This document shows, piece by piece, positions 22,735 to 33,339 of a stretch of DNA of 64,000 nucleotides (positions are counted from its first letter, which is position 1; each line of letters starts with the position of its first letter). The notes under the pieces are model-generated. The model was not told where the DNA came from, searched no databases, and saw nothing but the letters and a program-made list of their open reading frames with translations. Made by a program: the position numbers and the translations under genes. The stretch spans positions 2,692,921 through 2,756,920 of the forward strand of contig CM072522.1 of assembly GCA_036898135.1 (NCBI GenBank), in the 5' to 3' direction. The DNA comes from Oncomelania hupensis. Its lineage: Eukaryota > Mollusca > Gastropoda > Littorinimorpha > Pomatiopsidae.

Positions 22735-22995
22735 ATTGTGCCACGTGCCAAGTGTTCTGCTGATACCAATCCGGTTATTCGCTTTCTGCATTGGCTACCT
22801 GTTTAAACGCATTGACTACAAATCTTGTCAGCTGCGTCTATTCTTGTGTGAAGAAAACTGCTCCGGCGTACTTATCTGAACTGGTCCCTGTGTATGAACC
22901 CTCTCATCGTTTCCGTTCCTTCTCTCAGTCTTGGTTTATCTGCTCTAGTATTCAGTTTCACATTTTCACACGACCTTTAACACAGACGAAATATT
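22735..22995 (+). mobile_element. LINE C-terminal fragment (CR1/L2-like)
   Basis: Frame pieces read LHWLPV and then, after a shift, APAYLSELVPVYEPSHRFRS, the conserved C-terminal stretch of CR1/L2-group LINE proteins. Broken frame, no RT. Confidence 0.6.
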
Positions 22996-23139
22996 CCGCT
23001 AGGGGAAAAACGACCTGCTGCCCATACATGAATTTTTCTGTTACTTAGTTACTCAGTTTGTGCTTTGCACGCGTCTGACGAGTTTCTGTGGCTGGCGGGT
23101 TTCTCACTTTCTGTTGCTACTTGTTGGACGATTTTGCGC

Positions 23140-23141
<2 letters not shown>

Positions 23142-23188
<47 letters not shown>

Positions 23189-23233
23189 TGTGTGTGTGTG
23201 TGTGTGGGTGTGTGTGGGTGTGTGTGTGTTTGT
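23142..23233 (+). repeat. (AG)n / (TG)n compound microsatellite
   Basis: AG tract 23142-23186 joined to a TG tract to about 23233. Confidence 0.9.
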
Positions 23234-23449
23234 GCCACCTTTGCGGCTTATAAACCACTGAGGATTGTGTGCGAATACATTCCTGATTCTTTTTTTTTAT
23301 AAATAGGGGATGCGGCTTATATAACTCAATAGTTCGTATGTAACGGTACGTTGGATGTCCTAAAGTAGGAACAGAAGTAACTAACGTCACCCTGATACAC
23401 AGGCCAGCGCCCCCTACTTGTTCGTTATAGAGTATCAACCGAGGTCGAA

Positions 23450-23552
23450 TGTGCATGCACGCATTCTATCCGCACGGACTTTTAAAATCCTGAAGCTCAT
23501 GCATGTCCCAAATGGGTGAGCATCAGCGACATAATATACACCCAGCATTACT
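23450..23552 (+). repeat. SINE body fragment
   Basis: Matches the central part of the SINE family (cgcattctatccgcacggac, taaaatcctgaagctcatgc, atgggtgagcatcagcg, cacccagcatta). Both ends are missing. Confidence 0.6.
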
Positions 23553-23559
23553 TTACATT

Positions 23560-24125
23560 ACATGATTATTGCTTTAGGTCCAGCGGACTCTTCCGAGCCA
23601 AATCAGGACCAGTATAGCCGAATCAGGACCACAAAATCAAGACTACAACTTCGCCGAAAGAGGACTCGCCCCCTGATCCGCATAAAAGATCTGCCAAAAC
23701 AACCCTAGTGGTAACACTGAAGGCACTCCACCAGCCGGTCACTTTACAATAAAGACATCCCACGCAGGGGACGCTGAGGCTCTAATTTATTGACCCCCCG
23801 TTTACAAAAACAAAATAGAATATGAACATCATTATAAAATATCAACAAAATGCATACATATAAAATGCCTACATTGCCAAATAATAACATCATAGGAAGC
23901 CCCAGTGACCATCTGGCAGAAAGCGTCAATATTTCCAAGCTGGTCCAACAGACCTCACTCACAAATGAGGAGTTTTGTCCCGGAAAAGTTTCCAATAAAA
24001 AATGTAGGTGACTGGTCTAGCTAAGAAGAAGATAGTATAGTAGATTGATTGAACAGAGTAGGAATGAGAAAGAACAAAGAAGAAAGACAGCGACAGTGGG
24101 AATTTAAAGCACTAAATTTCATACA
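23560..24125 (-). repeat. RepB dispersed repeat, reverse copy
   Basis: The complement matches 4209-4915 in order: the tail 'gagtccgctggacctaaagc' at the left, 'cttttatgcggatcagg', 'ccactagggttgttt', 'tgggatgtctttattgtaaagtgac', down to 'ctttaaattcccactg'. This copy also carries both tail variants in tandem (tttggctcgga and ttcggct). Confidence 0.75.
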
Positions 24126-24139
24126 CCCATCAAGCACTA

Positions 24140-24530
24140 GATCAATCTACAACTAAGAATACAAAGCATGGAGATGAGGTGCTACAGAAGACTTCTGGGC
24201 ATTTCGTATACCTAGCACATCACCAACAATGTAGTCCGACAGACCCTCATACGAGCTATTGGACAACACGATGACATACTCACAGTGGTGAAGAAACGGA
24301 AACACCGATGGTATTGCCACATCACCAGAGCATCAGGTCTTGCACGAGGCAGAAGAAGAGAGAGACAGAAAAAGATGTGGGAAGATACAATATTCGAGAA
24401 TGGACTGGTTTGACACTGAACGAAGCCATGAGGGTTGCTGAGAACAGAGAAAGATGGAGTACGCTGGTTAATCGATCATCTATGGTGCCCCATAGACCTT
24501 TGAGTTACGGGATAGGATAGTATAGGAAAC
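24140..24530 (+). mobile_element. 3'-end fragment of the BovB/RTE-like LINE
   Basis: Starts inside the coding end (agaatacaaagcatggagatg), keeps pieces equivalent to VVKKRKLRWYGH and REWTGLTLSEAMR with a small deletion, and ends in the GATAG-type tail 'ggataggatagtatagg'. It directly follows RepB. Confidence 0.85.
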
Positions 24531-24625
24531 ACTATGTCTCTTCTCCACCATCCCGAGGATTATGCTAAGTTGCCTGTTCGTAGATAGCCTACTGGGATAG
24601 CGTTATATAAGTGTAGCCGAGCGGA
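24531..24625 (+). repeat. SINE tail fragment
   Basis: 'ccaccatcccgaggattatgc', 'taagttgcctg' and 'gggatagcgttatataagtgt' correspond to the 3' half of the SINE family. Confidence 0.5.
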
Positions 24626-25074
24626 GTATTTGAATCCCAACTCTCGGCCACGCCCTTGAGAACACGGCCCAACCTGAGCTGTTATTTTTATTAGCTTTCG
24701 TAAGAGGGACGTAAAAAAAAGTTGGCTAGCAAGGCGGGGAAGCGTTTTGATAGTAAACCGGATTGCCGGCTACTAGTGCCACGACACTGTCTGCAGGTCA
24801 CTGCTACAAACCTGCCTAAAATGCCCAATGTAGTCCTGCTCACCACCAAAAGCAGAAGACGAACGGTCAGGCGGGGACTACATATGTCGTGTCGCATTGT
24901 CCTGCATAATCCAAGGTCCACACCAAAGGATTCTGCACAGCAGGAGCCAACCAAGGCCAGACTAACCCATCAAAGGACAGCCTCAAGGGAGACAATCTCT
25001 CCCAAGCGTGATCAGTCGCCTCCCATTCCCCAAAATAAGAAAGAAGAAATCAATAAACAAATCAATTAAAGTGT
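24626..25074 (+). other. unclassified repeat-like segment with a 115-codon open frame
   Basis: The open frame 24722-25069 begins with TTG, is rich in K, R, T and P and has no recognisable domain. The segment ends in aatcaataaacaaatcaatt, a retroposon-like tail. It is probably an unclassified repeat rather than a gene; no second copy in the window. Confidence 0.35.
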
Positions 25075-25390
25075 ACTCTTATTTTAAGTCAGTGGGCGTC
25101 ACGCAGGCAGCGAAGAAGTTAATGTAGAGGGTATTGGAGATTTTGATGACCAAGGAGAAAGAGAAGAAGTCTAGGAAGCGGAGGTTTGTGTTAGCCAAAG
25201 TACCTTTAAGGAAAAGTCAATACGTTGGGGTCTTCAGGTCTTAAAATGCTTGTTCACTATCTCAGCCCGCCATTATCGGCTAAAGCTAAGGCGGCTGGCA
25301 GAGAGAAAGGGAGGGAAGAAGAAAGGGAGGGTGTGTGAGAGAGAAACAGGAAGAAAAAAGAAGAGAGAGACTAGGAGATTGAGGAGATAA

Positions 25391-25392
<2 letters not shown>

Positions 25393-25439
<47 letters not shown>

Positions 25440-25540
25440 TGTGTGTGTGGGGGGGGGGGGGGGTGTTTGTGTGTGTGTGTTTGTGCCTTTTTTCTTCTTC
25501 TTCTTCTTCTTCTTCTTCTTCTTCTTCTTCTTCTTCTTTG
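25393..25540 (+). repeat. (GT)n, G-run and (TTC)n compound microsatellite
   Basis: GT tract 25393-25449, a run of about 14 G, a further GT stretch, then TTC repeats 25493-25538. Confidence 0.9.
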
Positions 25541-25719
25541 TAAACATTTGCTACAGTGTGTATGCTGAAAGAAAGAGGAGAGTGAATAAAAGAATTGATA
25601 CGTCATTTCCACAATAGGGCGTTTGTACAATCATGACTAAGCTTGAATATTGCCTTTGATGTCGTCACTTCTCTAAATGCATATACTCATGCGGTTTTTG
25701 GAGAATAAAATCGTGAAAT

Positions 25720-25793
25720 GTGTGTGTGTACGTGTGTGTGTGTGTGTGTGTGTGTGGGTGTGTGTGTGTGTGTGAGGGAGAGGGAGAGAGAGA

Positions 25794-25825
<32 letters not shown>

Positions 25826-25960
25826 TAGAGAGAAAAACAGAGACAGAGACAGAGAAACGAAGAGACTTAGAGAAGGAGGAAGAGAAAGGGGTATGGAGAG
25901 AGTTAGGGAGACTGTGTGTAAGATGGAAGAGACAGAGACAGATAGACAGAGAAAGAGAGA
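25720..25960 (+). repeat. (GT)n / (GA)n-rich simple sequence
   Basis: GT tract about 25720-25772 and GA-rich sequence through 25960, giving long artefactual open frames on both strands. Confidence 0.85.
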
Positions 25961-26374
25961 GTAAGGTTAGTATAGCCATGGAAGTACAAACATATGGAAA
26001 CGCATCTCCTTCTTTCTATGACTAAGGGAGTTTGCAGCCAAGTCACGTGGTTTTGCCCTTGTGTTCGATACTTCCGGTTGCAGAAAGTCTTGTGTCCGCA
26101 TCATGTGGAAGTGGATCATATGAACCAATTAGATGACCTTGTTGAGCCATGTAGATACTTTTTCCTTTCTAAATTTCTATGTACTAACGAAGAAGAAAAG
26201 TGTAAGTACTAGATTTAATGTTCTTCATCGGTTTTTGAAATGTGAAACATGATGGTTCGACTGTCCAAATAGCCGCTATCGGAGAGACCGCCATTGACTA
26301 TACACATTCACTCATTGTCACTTCTTCTTCTTCTTCGTAATACTTTGGATTCGATGAAAATGATTCCACAAGGT
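25961..26374. other. no supported gene
   Basis: About 400 bp of unremarkable sequence, with a short TTC tract at about 26320-26334. Confidence 0.45.
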
Positions 26375-26606
26375 GCATGCTAGGTGTGTTCTTGTTACCA
26401 ACACTCACCCGTCTAGGCATGAGCGTCAGAATCTTTAAAGTCCGTTATGATGGAATGTATGCGACACAGAATAGACCTCGGTTTATACTTTCAGCCGAAG
26501 GAGTAGGAAATGGGAGTAAAAACACAATGTCCCGGCCTGGGCTCGAACCCGGGAGCTTCAGATCCGCAAACCAAAGCTCTACCATTAGGCCACCGTGCTT
26601 CCCTAG
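26375..26606 (-). mobile_element. tRNA-headed SINE, 3'-truncated
   Basis: On the minus strand it starts gggaagcacggtggcctaat, has box A (tggcctaatggtagag) and box B (gggttcgagccc) in tRNA spacing, then the family body (ttcctactccttcgg, taaaccgaggtct, catacattccatcataacgg, gactttaaagattctgacgc, tagacgggtgagtg). The match ends near the 'agcatgcacc' block, so the tail is missing. It shows that the 19.3- and 46.0-kb copies are head-truncated members of a tRNA-derived SINE family. Confidence 0.85.
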
Positions 26607-27254
26607 GCCAAAACTTGCGAGGCAAGGTAGAGATGTAGATTTTTAGTAATTTCTTATCATGGACATTTTCATGATACATTTGTAACTTTAGTAGTGTATA
26701 TATTTAATCTATCGTTGTTTTTGACTTATTTCGTTTAGTTTACGGCGAAACATGTCAACAGGGTCAAAATACCACTATCAAAACATGTACGCCATTCAGC
26801 AACCGGAAGTTTGGTACACACACGTCCAAAAAAGACGAAAAGCAGAGAACTTCGGGCCTTCTCGCCGAAAGCCGTGCATCCATATACTGAAGAATCCATG
26901 GTATTGCCTATTGCCATAGAAAGAAGGAGATATTTCCAAATGCGTGTGTGAGGGTGAGAGGTAGAGTTGGAACTTCTCAACATTGCAACATGCTTGGACA
27001 CAGACATGTTTGGATGTTAATGCAGGAGTACGCCCACGCGGTCCATAAAGTTAGCACTCTACAGTATGTTGTATTGCTCCAGTACATTTCTGTTACAACC
27101 GATCCATATTGTATGTCCTGTCCTGCTAATGGATTGTCCTAAATCTTGTGCACTTGAAAGCTCCAATAGACTCAAGGTGTATGCTCAAAGAGAGAGGCTT
27201 AAAGGTTTAAGTGAAGAAGAAGAGAGAGAGATTTTTTACATTTTTAATTAATGT
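26607..27254. other. no supported gene
   Basis: About 650 bp without a recognisable repeat; open frames on both strands (26735-27007 minus, 26948-27142 plus) show no motif. Confidence 0.45.
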
Positions 27255-27345
27255 ATCTATTTATTTGTTTTTATATAGCGCTTTTCCAGCCCAGCAGCTG
27301 CTCAGTGCGCTGGCTCAAGTCTGTCTTTCAAGCGGCGTACAGCTG
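27255..27345 (-). repeat. SINE or LINE tail fragment
   Basis: The complement has 'gagccagcgcactgagcag', 'ctgctgggctggaaaagcgc' and 'tatataaaaacaaataaata', the tail shared by the SINE family. Confidence 0.65.
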
Positions 27346-28044
27346 CTGTAATGCCAGGAATCTATATTAGTAAACCTTCAATCTTGAATCTTGATCCAAA
27401 GATAATTTCTTTGTAATGGAGTGTTCTTATATTGCGCACTTATAGGCTGTGTGCGTTTGTTGCTCAAGACTTAGTTCAAAGAGATTGTTTTTCAGTTGTT
27501 TTTGTCTTGTTTTTGGTATATCAATTCGTCTAACAAAATCTTTATCCAAAGTAAACTTATATTTGGAATTGACTGTCAATGACAGAGTTTGTTTTTTTAA
27601 TGGGATCAAATTTGTTTTTAATAGATTTTCGCAATATTTACAAATCTATGCTATTAGTTTCAGGTTTATTTAAATTTGGTTTGCATTAAACAAATCTGTG
27701 TTTCAATGTAACCTTAGAAAGTTCTCCCTGAAGGTATAAAGGAAGCCCTGGTTAACACCGATAGACTCCGGGGGGAAATACATTGACGTTCTAATGTTAT
27801 CAAGGAGTCCGAGAGGGTTGATGTTCTCCCCTTTCCCATCCCCCTGCCCCCATCCCTTTTCTTCTGCGCAACGACCCGACCCTTTTAGGTCTATAGTCCA
27901 TCGATCTTAGGTCCATGTTCCGTTAGGTCTCTGTCCACTCAAGGTTTGTCAGGTCTATGTTCCCCAGGTGTCAGTTTCGGGAGGTCTGTCACTACGATCT
28001 GTGAGAAACATAAACCTGGAGGGAAATGAAGAACAAAGGTCTGG

Positions 28045-28045
<1 letters not shown>
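27346..28045. other. no supported gene
   Basis: About 700 bp; AT-rich then C-rich. Nothing recognisable. Confidence 0.45.
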
Positions 28046-28095
<50 letters not shown>

Positions 28096-28122
28096 TTTTT
28101 TTTTTTTTTTTTTTTTTTTTTA
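28046..28122. repeat. (TTA)n followed by a T run
   Basis: TTA repeats 28046-28094 and about 27 T. Read on the minus strand this is the A-rich/TAA tail of the LINE fragment to its right. Confidence 0.9.
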
Positions 28123-28385
28123 TTCATAAGGCACTTTCCCTCGCAGAGATCAAAGCGCACACATACACCCACACACACCATGTGTACCGCACAGACACAC
28201 ACACAAATAGCAGCAATATTTAAAAAAAAAAAAAAAACCACTTTTAATTGTATGTGGCAGTAAAAAGGTATGTCTTCAACTTTTTCTTAAAACAGTTATA
28301 GGATGTCGCATGGCGTACATCGGCTGGGAGGGTATTCCATATCAATGGTCCTTGGAAAGAAAATGATCTCTCATGGTTTAAAAAC
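28123..28385 (-). mobile_element. LINE C-terminal fragment with 3' tail (CR1/L2-like)
   Basis: The minus strand encodes ERSFSFQGPLIWNTLPADVR then HATSYNCFKKKLKTYLF, the conserved C-terminal end of CR1/L2-group LINE proteins, followed by a UTR with 'gcgctttgatctctgcgagg' and the TAA tail. Strongly 5'-truncated. Confidence 0.75.
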
Positions 28386-28441
28386 AAAACAAAACAGGAG
28401 GAACATAGGCCTTATTAAAAATAAACCGTTCACTGTGGAGA

Positions 28442-28442
<1 letters not shown>

Positions 28443-28472
<30 letters not shown>

Positions 28473-28488
28473 AAGAAGAAGAAGAAGA
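28443..28488 (+). repeat. (GAA)n microsatellite
   Basis: Pure AAG/GAA tract. Confidence 0.9.
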
Positions 28489-28837
28489 ACTATGCCAAAG
28501 GAGAAGGGGAGGGGAGGGGAGAGGAAGACAACAATAATAATTATAACAACAACTGCAGCAGCAACAACAGCGGGAAACACTTAATATAAAATAAAAAAGA
28601 CAAATAAATTCAAGAACAAAAGAGAAGAACGCAGAAGAAGAAAAAAAGACACGCACCAGTCAATATAGCGCAGATGACCCCAGATGTTTTAGCCATGAGT
28701 GAAAGTCAAGGGAAGTAATTTCATTGTCTGCTACTGATGTAATTGAATTGTCACCCCTGATGTCCACGCAGCGGCTTGGCGGGTTGTTGACGGTTTGGAC
28801 AAGAAGGGGATAGAATAATTCTTACTGATGGGGAGTA
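28489..28837. other. no supported gene
   Basis: A-rich then unremarkable sequence up to the inverted-repeat element. Confidence 0.4.
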
Positions 28838-29289
28838 TGGAATTCCCTTTGTAAATTAATAATTTTCACCCCTTTCAGCAAAATATTTATTTTGAAGCAT
28901 ATTTTCAAAATAATCACTTGTTTAATGTAAGATTTCTCTAAATAATATTTTTTCTCTGTGAATAACTCATTATTTACCTAAAGAAAATCCTTATTTTAGG
29001 TATATAAATCATGATATAGGTAAATCAGTAGTTTTTGCTAAATAAGGCATTATTTATCAGAATTTGCTCAATAATGTATTATTTAGAAGATGTTGCTAAA
29101 TAATGCATTATTTACGTAAACAATTCATTATATTTGGACTTCAAAAAGTTGTTTTTTTTTAAGCAACAATGCTTTATTTATCTATATCATGGTTTATTTA
29201 TGTAAACAATGTATTGTTTCGGTAAATAATAAGTTAGTTACGGAAAAAATAAATTATTTGGAGAAATGTTATATTGTTTGTAAACAAAT

Positions 29290-30267
29290 TGTAACGGAGG
29301 TTTTTTTTGTGTATTATAATCTAAATAAATATATGTATAACTACTTATGGTGTAATGAATGAGTGTGTGGGTGTGGCTGTCTGACGCTCAGTATAAAGGA
29401 GTGTGTTCTATCTCTGTTTACTTTAACTATTCATCCTTCACCACACACATGCTTTCAGACAAGGACAAAGTCTACACAATTGTTTCTCTTTGCCCTCTGT
29501 TAAGCTATTACTCATTCAAGCATGATCATACACATTAAACCATTTACATATACATTAAATTCACAGATACATTAAATCATACGATTCTTTCCAGCATATA
29601 AATAAATCACACAGCTGATAAATAAGCACAAATAGTTAACGTAGTACTTTTACCCAGTTAAGCTGATGGGGCCACATAGTTACTACCAGAGTTCAACGCT
29701 AGCAAAAGTCGTTGTCCTTTCTAAGGACGTCACTCGACTCTTCTCTTTTCCATTAGCACCGGAGCACAGAAAATGTCACAGTTTTTATTTAGGCCTACTG
29801 ACCGTGTTTCGCGGATCAAACACTCCCGGCGCGGTATTCACAGCCGACGCTGGGGTCACAGCCACACACTGAAGACGCTGCAGTTGTCTTCGTGGCGTTG
29901 ATCCGGAGATTCACTTCGGTACCGTTGTTGCAATTCTGCACCAGTGATGGTATCCGAAGGAGAGCTACGGCGATGATGGTGTCCACATCAGGTCAAGCCA
30001 GTGATGTCATGGGGACCAAATCCATCCGCCGCACATCAGGGGTCCTTTGCTCCGTAACCGCTCCGCTGTATTCTTTATACAGCAAAAGTAATTCCTAAAG
30101 AATCAGGTCTTTCTAGAGCACCCCACGTAAAAACGTCCTCTCGCTTAGGCTGATGTATAGTCTCTGATCTAACAACAGCTCAGAAACCAAATTATAATTT
30201 CTACCGGAACACACAGTGACGTCATAACGTCTTTCTACAGAAAAATGTACGAACTGCGTCCGTTACA
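29290..30267 (-). repeat. 3' LTR of the minus-strand retrotransposon
   Basis: 978 bp, begins TGTAACGG and ends CCGTTACA. Carries an open frame (29666-29872) conserved in the other LTR simply because LTRs are copies. Confidence 0.92.
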
Positions 30268-30292
30268 CTACCCCCCTCCCAAAGAAAAAAAG
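30268..30292 (-). promoter_or_regulatory. polypurine tract
   Basis: On the minus strand the internal region ends with a purine-rich run (tttgggaggggggtag) immediately before the 3' LTR. It is the expected primer for plus-strand DNA synthesis, and the main frame stops inside it. Confidence 0.8.
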
Positions 30293-33200
30293 AACCGACC
30301 GAGGTTATTTTTTACAAGTTCTGAGGATAGTGTCAAAACACAGCAACGACCACGAAACCTTGATCTATGGAACCGATTGATCACGATCAGCGCGTGACAA
30401 CAGATCCGCGAACACATTCTGTGTACCTGGAAGTGGTTCAAGAGTGAATCTGAACTCTTGTACGGACATGAACCATCATCCTGGATAACGCCAATACCTA
30501 CTGTAGGGACAGTATGCCTATCTGTAGAAATATCCACCCGAGAAACACAACACTGAGGTTCCACAACCTCGACATCTGGAAGCAAAAATGGAAATATGGA
30601 AGCTTTCGGTTTACGACCGAACATCCGATCACAAAGACTGAAACCTGCACTTTCTGACGGCAATTCTTTACATTCGAAGAGCAATGTAGGAAGATAGCGA
30701 TGCCAAGCCTTCGGTTGAGAATGAACAACCTTTCGAAGCATAGATTTCAAAGTGCCATGAAACCGTTCAACAGTACCATTTGCTTGAGGATGGTAGGGAG
30801 AAGTACGTATGGCTTGAGTACCACACAAAGCATGAAACTGTTTCATCAAATCTGAGTTGAACTGAGAACCTTGATCAGAAAGAATTTCCTTGGGAAAACC
30901 TAACCTTGAAAAAATACTCATCAAAGCTTCAGCAACTGCAACAGAAGAAATGTCTTTCATAGGAACAGCTTCGGGAAACCTGGTAGCCAAGTCAATCAAA
31001 GTCAGAATATATCTGTGACCTTCAACAGATGGAGGAGACAAAGGCCCAACTAGATCAATAGCGACCCTCTCGAATGGAGTCGAGATAAGAGGCATAGTCG
31101 CCAAAGGAACAGGGGGAACTTTTCCTTTTGAAATTGTCTTCTGGCAAATGTCACAAGTGTGAACATAAGCACTCACATCAGCAGAAACACCAGGCCAAAA
31201 GAATTGGGACAGAATCCTAGTCAAAGTTCTACGAACTCCACAATGACCTGCCAAAAGTTGATCATGCGCAGCAATCATGACTGAAGTGCGAAGTTTTTCA
31301 GGAACAACAACCTGATGCAAAATATCCTTGGATTTCTGATACCTTCTGTACAAAATTTCATCTTTAAAATAGAAAGTATAAGTAGCAGAACCAACAACCT
31401 TTTCTTCACCTGAAACAGCTAACTTAAAACAACCCTGCAAAGTAGCATCATCTTTCTGCAACTGAATAAGTTCAACACGAGTGACCTTCAAGTCATCGCA
31501 CACAGTGACAAGAGGTTTGTGCGGGAGATCTTGCTTCCTAGCCTGAGCACGAGTAGTGACAGCAGCAACAGGGACATCAGCAGCAGCAGCAACTTTGGTA
31601 TCTTGGGTCTGCTGAACAATCAAACCTGGAATATTTCCTACAATCAAGTCAGCAACTGGATCCTCAAGAACACAACAAACCAACTCTCCAACAAAATATG
31701 GACAAGAAACAACAACCTTAGCCTGCTGATAGATGTTTATCTCTCCACCAAAAGTTTTACAACGAACAATACCTGGCACATACTGCTCATCAGAAACCAA
31801 ACGTTTTCGAACACCACAAATGGTAGCACCTGTGTCTCGCAGAACTGAGCAAGCAGTAGAATTTACAGAACCAACTTCTAAATGCAAGTGACCAGGTGTC
31901 TGATCAAAAACAGAACAAACAACTTCAGAGTCCACAGGGACAACTGCACAACCAGAGCTTGATTTATTAGTCTTATCATCTGAAGCTGTGGCTTTCTTCA
32001 CAACAAAGGGACAAGCCTTTCTAGTATGACCACCAATGTTGCAAATAGGGCAAGGATTTTGACTATTTCGAAGGGGACATTGTTTAGGACCATGACCTTT
32101 ACCATCACAAAGAGGGCAATTATCAAAATTGGAGTAAAATGAACCACCTCCACGTCCACGTCTATAAGATCCCCGAGTTTGATCAAAACGACCTTCGACC
32201 TTTTGGTTCGAATCTGTGTATGTTGGGTCTTTCTTTTGAAAACCACCACGATTTCTCCAATAGCCACGACCTCGATAGTTTGAGTAACCACCGCGAGAAT
32301 CTGCAGAGCCAGCACCAGCTTGCGATTCCTCAGCTACATCAACTGATCCTACTGAACCGAAAATTGTAGCAGCCGATTTGCGTGCTAAGTTCTTTCCGGG
32401 ACGAGCAAGACGATAACTTTCAGCAGTTTTAACCATATCATCCAATGTGACAAGTCCACGCTCGCGAATGAAAGTAGCAAGATCTTGTGACACACATTCT
32501 AGAAACTGCTCACCTAACACAAGATTCATTATTCCTTGCATGTTTCTAGGAACACCTGACAAAGCTATCCACCTATCAAACAATCTGTTCAGTTCAATAC
32601 CAAATGTTTGGAAAGGTTCGTTTGAGTCTGGTCGGACTTCACGGAATTTCTTGCGAAAACCTTCAGCAGTACACTGGAACTTCTTAAGCAAATTGTCTTT
32701 CAATGTTGGATAATCAACCTGACCATTTGCAGCAAGACTGTGGTATAAGTTCAGTGCATTACCTTCTAACAAAGCTGAAAGAAATGTAACCCATTTGCTT
32801 TTATCCCAGCCAAGGGCTGTAGCATGAGTCTCAAAACGAAAAAGGTATGAATCTATGTCATCTTGTCTTTCTTTGAAAAGAGGCAACTTGGGGTAAACAG
32901 GTCTAGCACCAAAAGAAGTACTATCTCTACCTCTGTTTCCAAAACCCGTATCTTGTTCCTCAGGTCTATGTTCAGAACGGAACTCAAATTCCTTTTGTTT
33001 AGTTTTCTCTCTCTCTTTTTCTAACTCAACATCTGCTTGTTTATTTGCTTGTTCAACTTCTGCTTGTTTAGTTGCTAGTTCAACTTCTGCCTGTTTTTTA
33101 GCTAATTCAACATCTGCTTGTTTTTTAGCTAATTCAACATCTGCTTGTTTCTTTGCTAATTCAATCTCCAAAGTTTTCTGTTTTGTTTCTTCTTCTAATT

Positions 33201-33339
33201 TTTTTTCATCTCTTAATCTTTGTCTCTCAAGACGATCAAAACAATCCTGTACATATTTTCCACGATCTTTATCAGGAATACCCAAAGTTGTAGCTTGAGC
33301 AATAAAAGATTGGAACAACTGATCATAATCATCAGACAT
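30268..33339 (-). CDS. gag-protease-integrase protein of a Gmr1-like gypsy element
   Basis: About 1023 codons; I place the start at ATG 33339 (MSDDYDQ), not the upstream TTG. In order: an N-terminal coiled coil with repeated ELAKKQADV units; a capsid-like domain (about residues 150-310); two CX2CX4HX4C knuckles (CPLCDGKGHGPKQC and CPICNIGGHTRKAC); an aspartic protease with RDTGAT; a linker containing VTTRAQAR; the integrase HHCC finger (ending HTCDICQK); and an integrase core with D-x59-D-x35-E (AIDLVGP, LSDQGSQF, ANGTVERF). Integrase follows protease directly. The C-terminal ~130 residues after GRKPKAS lose family similarity as the frame runs into the deleted RT/RNase H region. The protein could at best be a non-autonomous gag-pol fragment. 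Confidence 0.88.
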   Translation of the reverse strand: MSDDYDQLFQSFIAQATTLGIPDKDRGKYVQDCFDRLERQRLRDEKKLEEETKQKTLEIELAKKQADVELAKKQADVELAKKQAEVELATKQAEVEQANKQADVELEKEREKTKQKEFEFRSEHRPEEQDTGFGNRGRDSTSFGARPVYPKLPLFKERQDDIDSYLFRFETHATALGWDKSKWVTFLSALLEGNALNLYHSLAANGQVDYPTLKDNLLKKFQCTAEGFRKKFREVRPDSNEPFQTFGIELNRLFDRWIALSGVPRNMQGIMNLVLGEQFLECVSQDLATFIRERGLVTLDDMVKTAESYRLARPGKNLARKSAATIFGSVGSVDVAEESQAGAGSADSRGGYSNYRGRGYWRNRGGFQKKDPTYTDSNQKVEGRFDQTRGSYRRGRGGGSFYSNFDNCPLCDGKGHGPKQCPLRNSQNPCPICNIGGHTRKACPFVVKKATASDDKTNKSSSGCAVVPVDSEVVCSVFDQTPGHLHLEVGSVNSTACSVLRDTGATICGVRKRLVSDEQYVPGIVRCKTFGGEINIYQQAKVVVSCPYFVGELVCCVLEDPVADLIVGNIPGLIVQQTQDTKVAAAADVPVAAVTTRAQARKQDLPHKPLVTVCDDLKVTRVELIQLQKDDATLQGCFKLAVSGEEKVVGSATYTFYFKDEILYRRYQKSKDILHQVVVPEKLRTSVMIAAHDQLLAGHCGVRRTLTRILSQFFWPGVSADVSAYVHTCDICQKTISKGKVPPVPLATMPLISTPFERVAIDLVGPLSPPSVEGHRYILTLIDLATRFPEAVPMKDISSVAVAEALMSIFSRLGFPKEILSDQGSQFNSDLMKQFHALCGTQAIRTSPYHPQANGTVERFHGTLKSMLRKVVHSQPKAWHRYLPTLLFECKELPSESAGFSLCDRMFGRKPKASIFPFLLPDVEVVEPQCCVSRVDISTDRHTVPTVGIGVIQDDGSCPYKSSDSLLNHFQVHRMCSRICCHALIVINRFHRSRFRGRCCVLTLSSELVKNNLGRFFFSLGGG
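30365..30463 (-). pseudogene. RNase H C-terminal remnant, out of frame
   Basis: In another minus-strand frame, 32 codons ending in a stop read ...FRFTLEPLPGTQNVFADLLSR..., the conserved end of gypsy RNase H domains (PG..N..AD.LSR). Its place after integrase and just before the polypurine tract shows that RT and RNase H originally lay downstream of integrase and were mostly deleted. Confidence 0.85.

Noticed and set aside
24722..25069. 115-codon ORF as a gene
   Set aside because: Starts with TTG, no domain, ends in an A-rich retroposon-like tail; listed only as an unclassified segment.
26500..26606. tRNA gene on the minus strand
   Set aside because: Box A and B are present but the sequence runs on into the SINE body shared with five or more other loci, so it is a SINE head.
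29666..29872. Conserved 68-codon ORF, also at 35338-35544
   Set aside because: The two copies are the two LTRs of one element; identity reflects LTR duplication, not coding selection.
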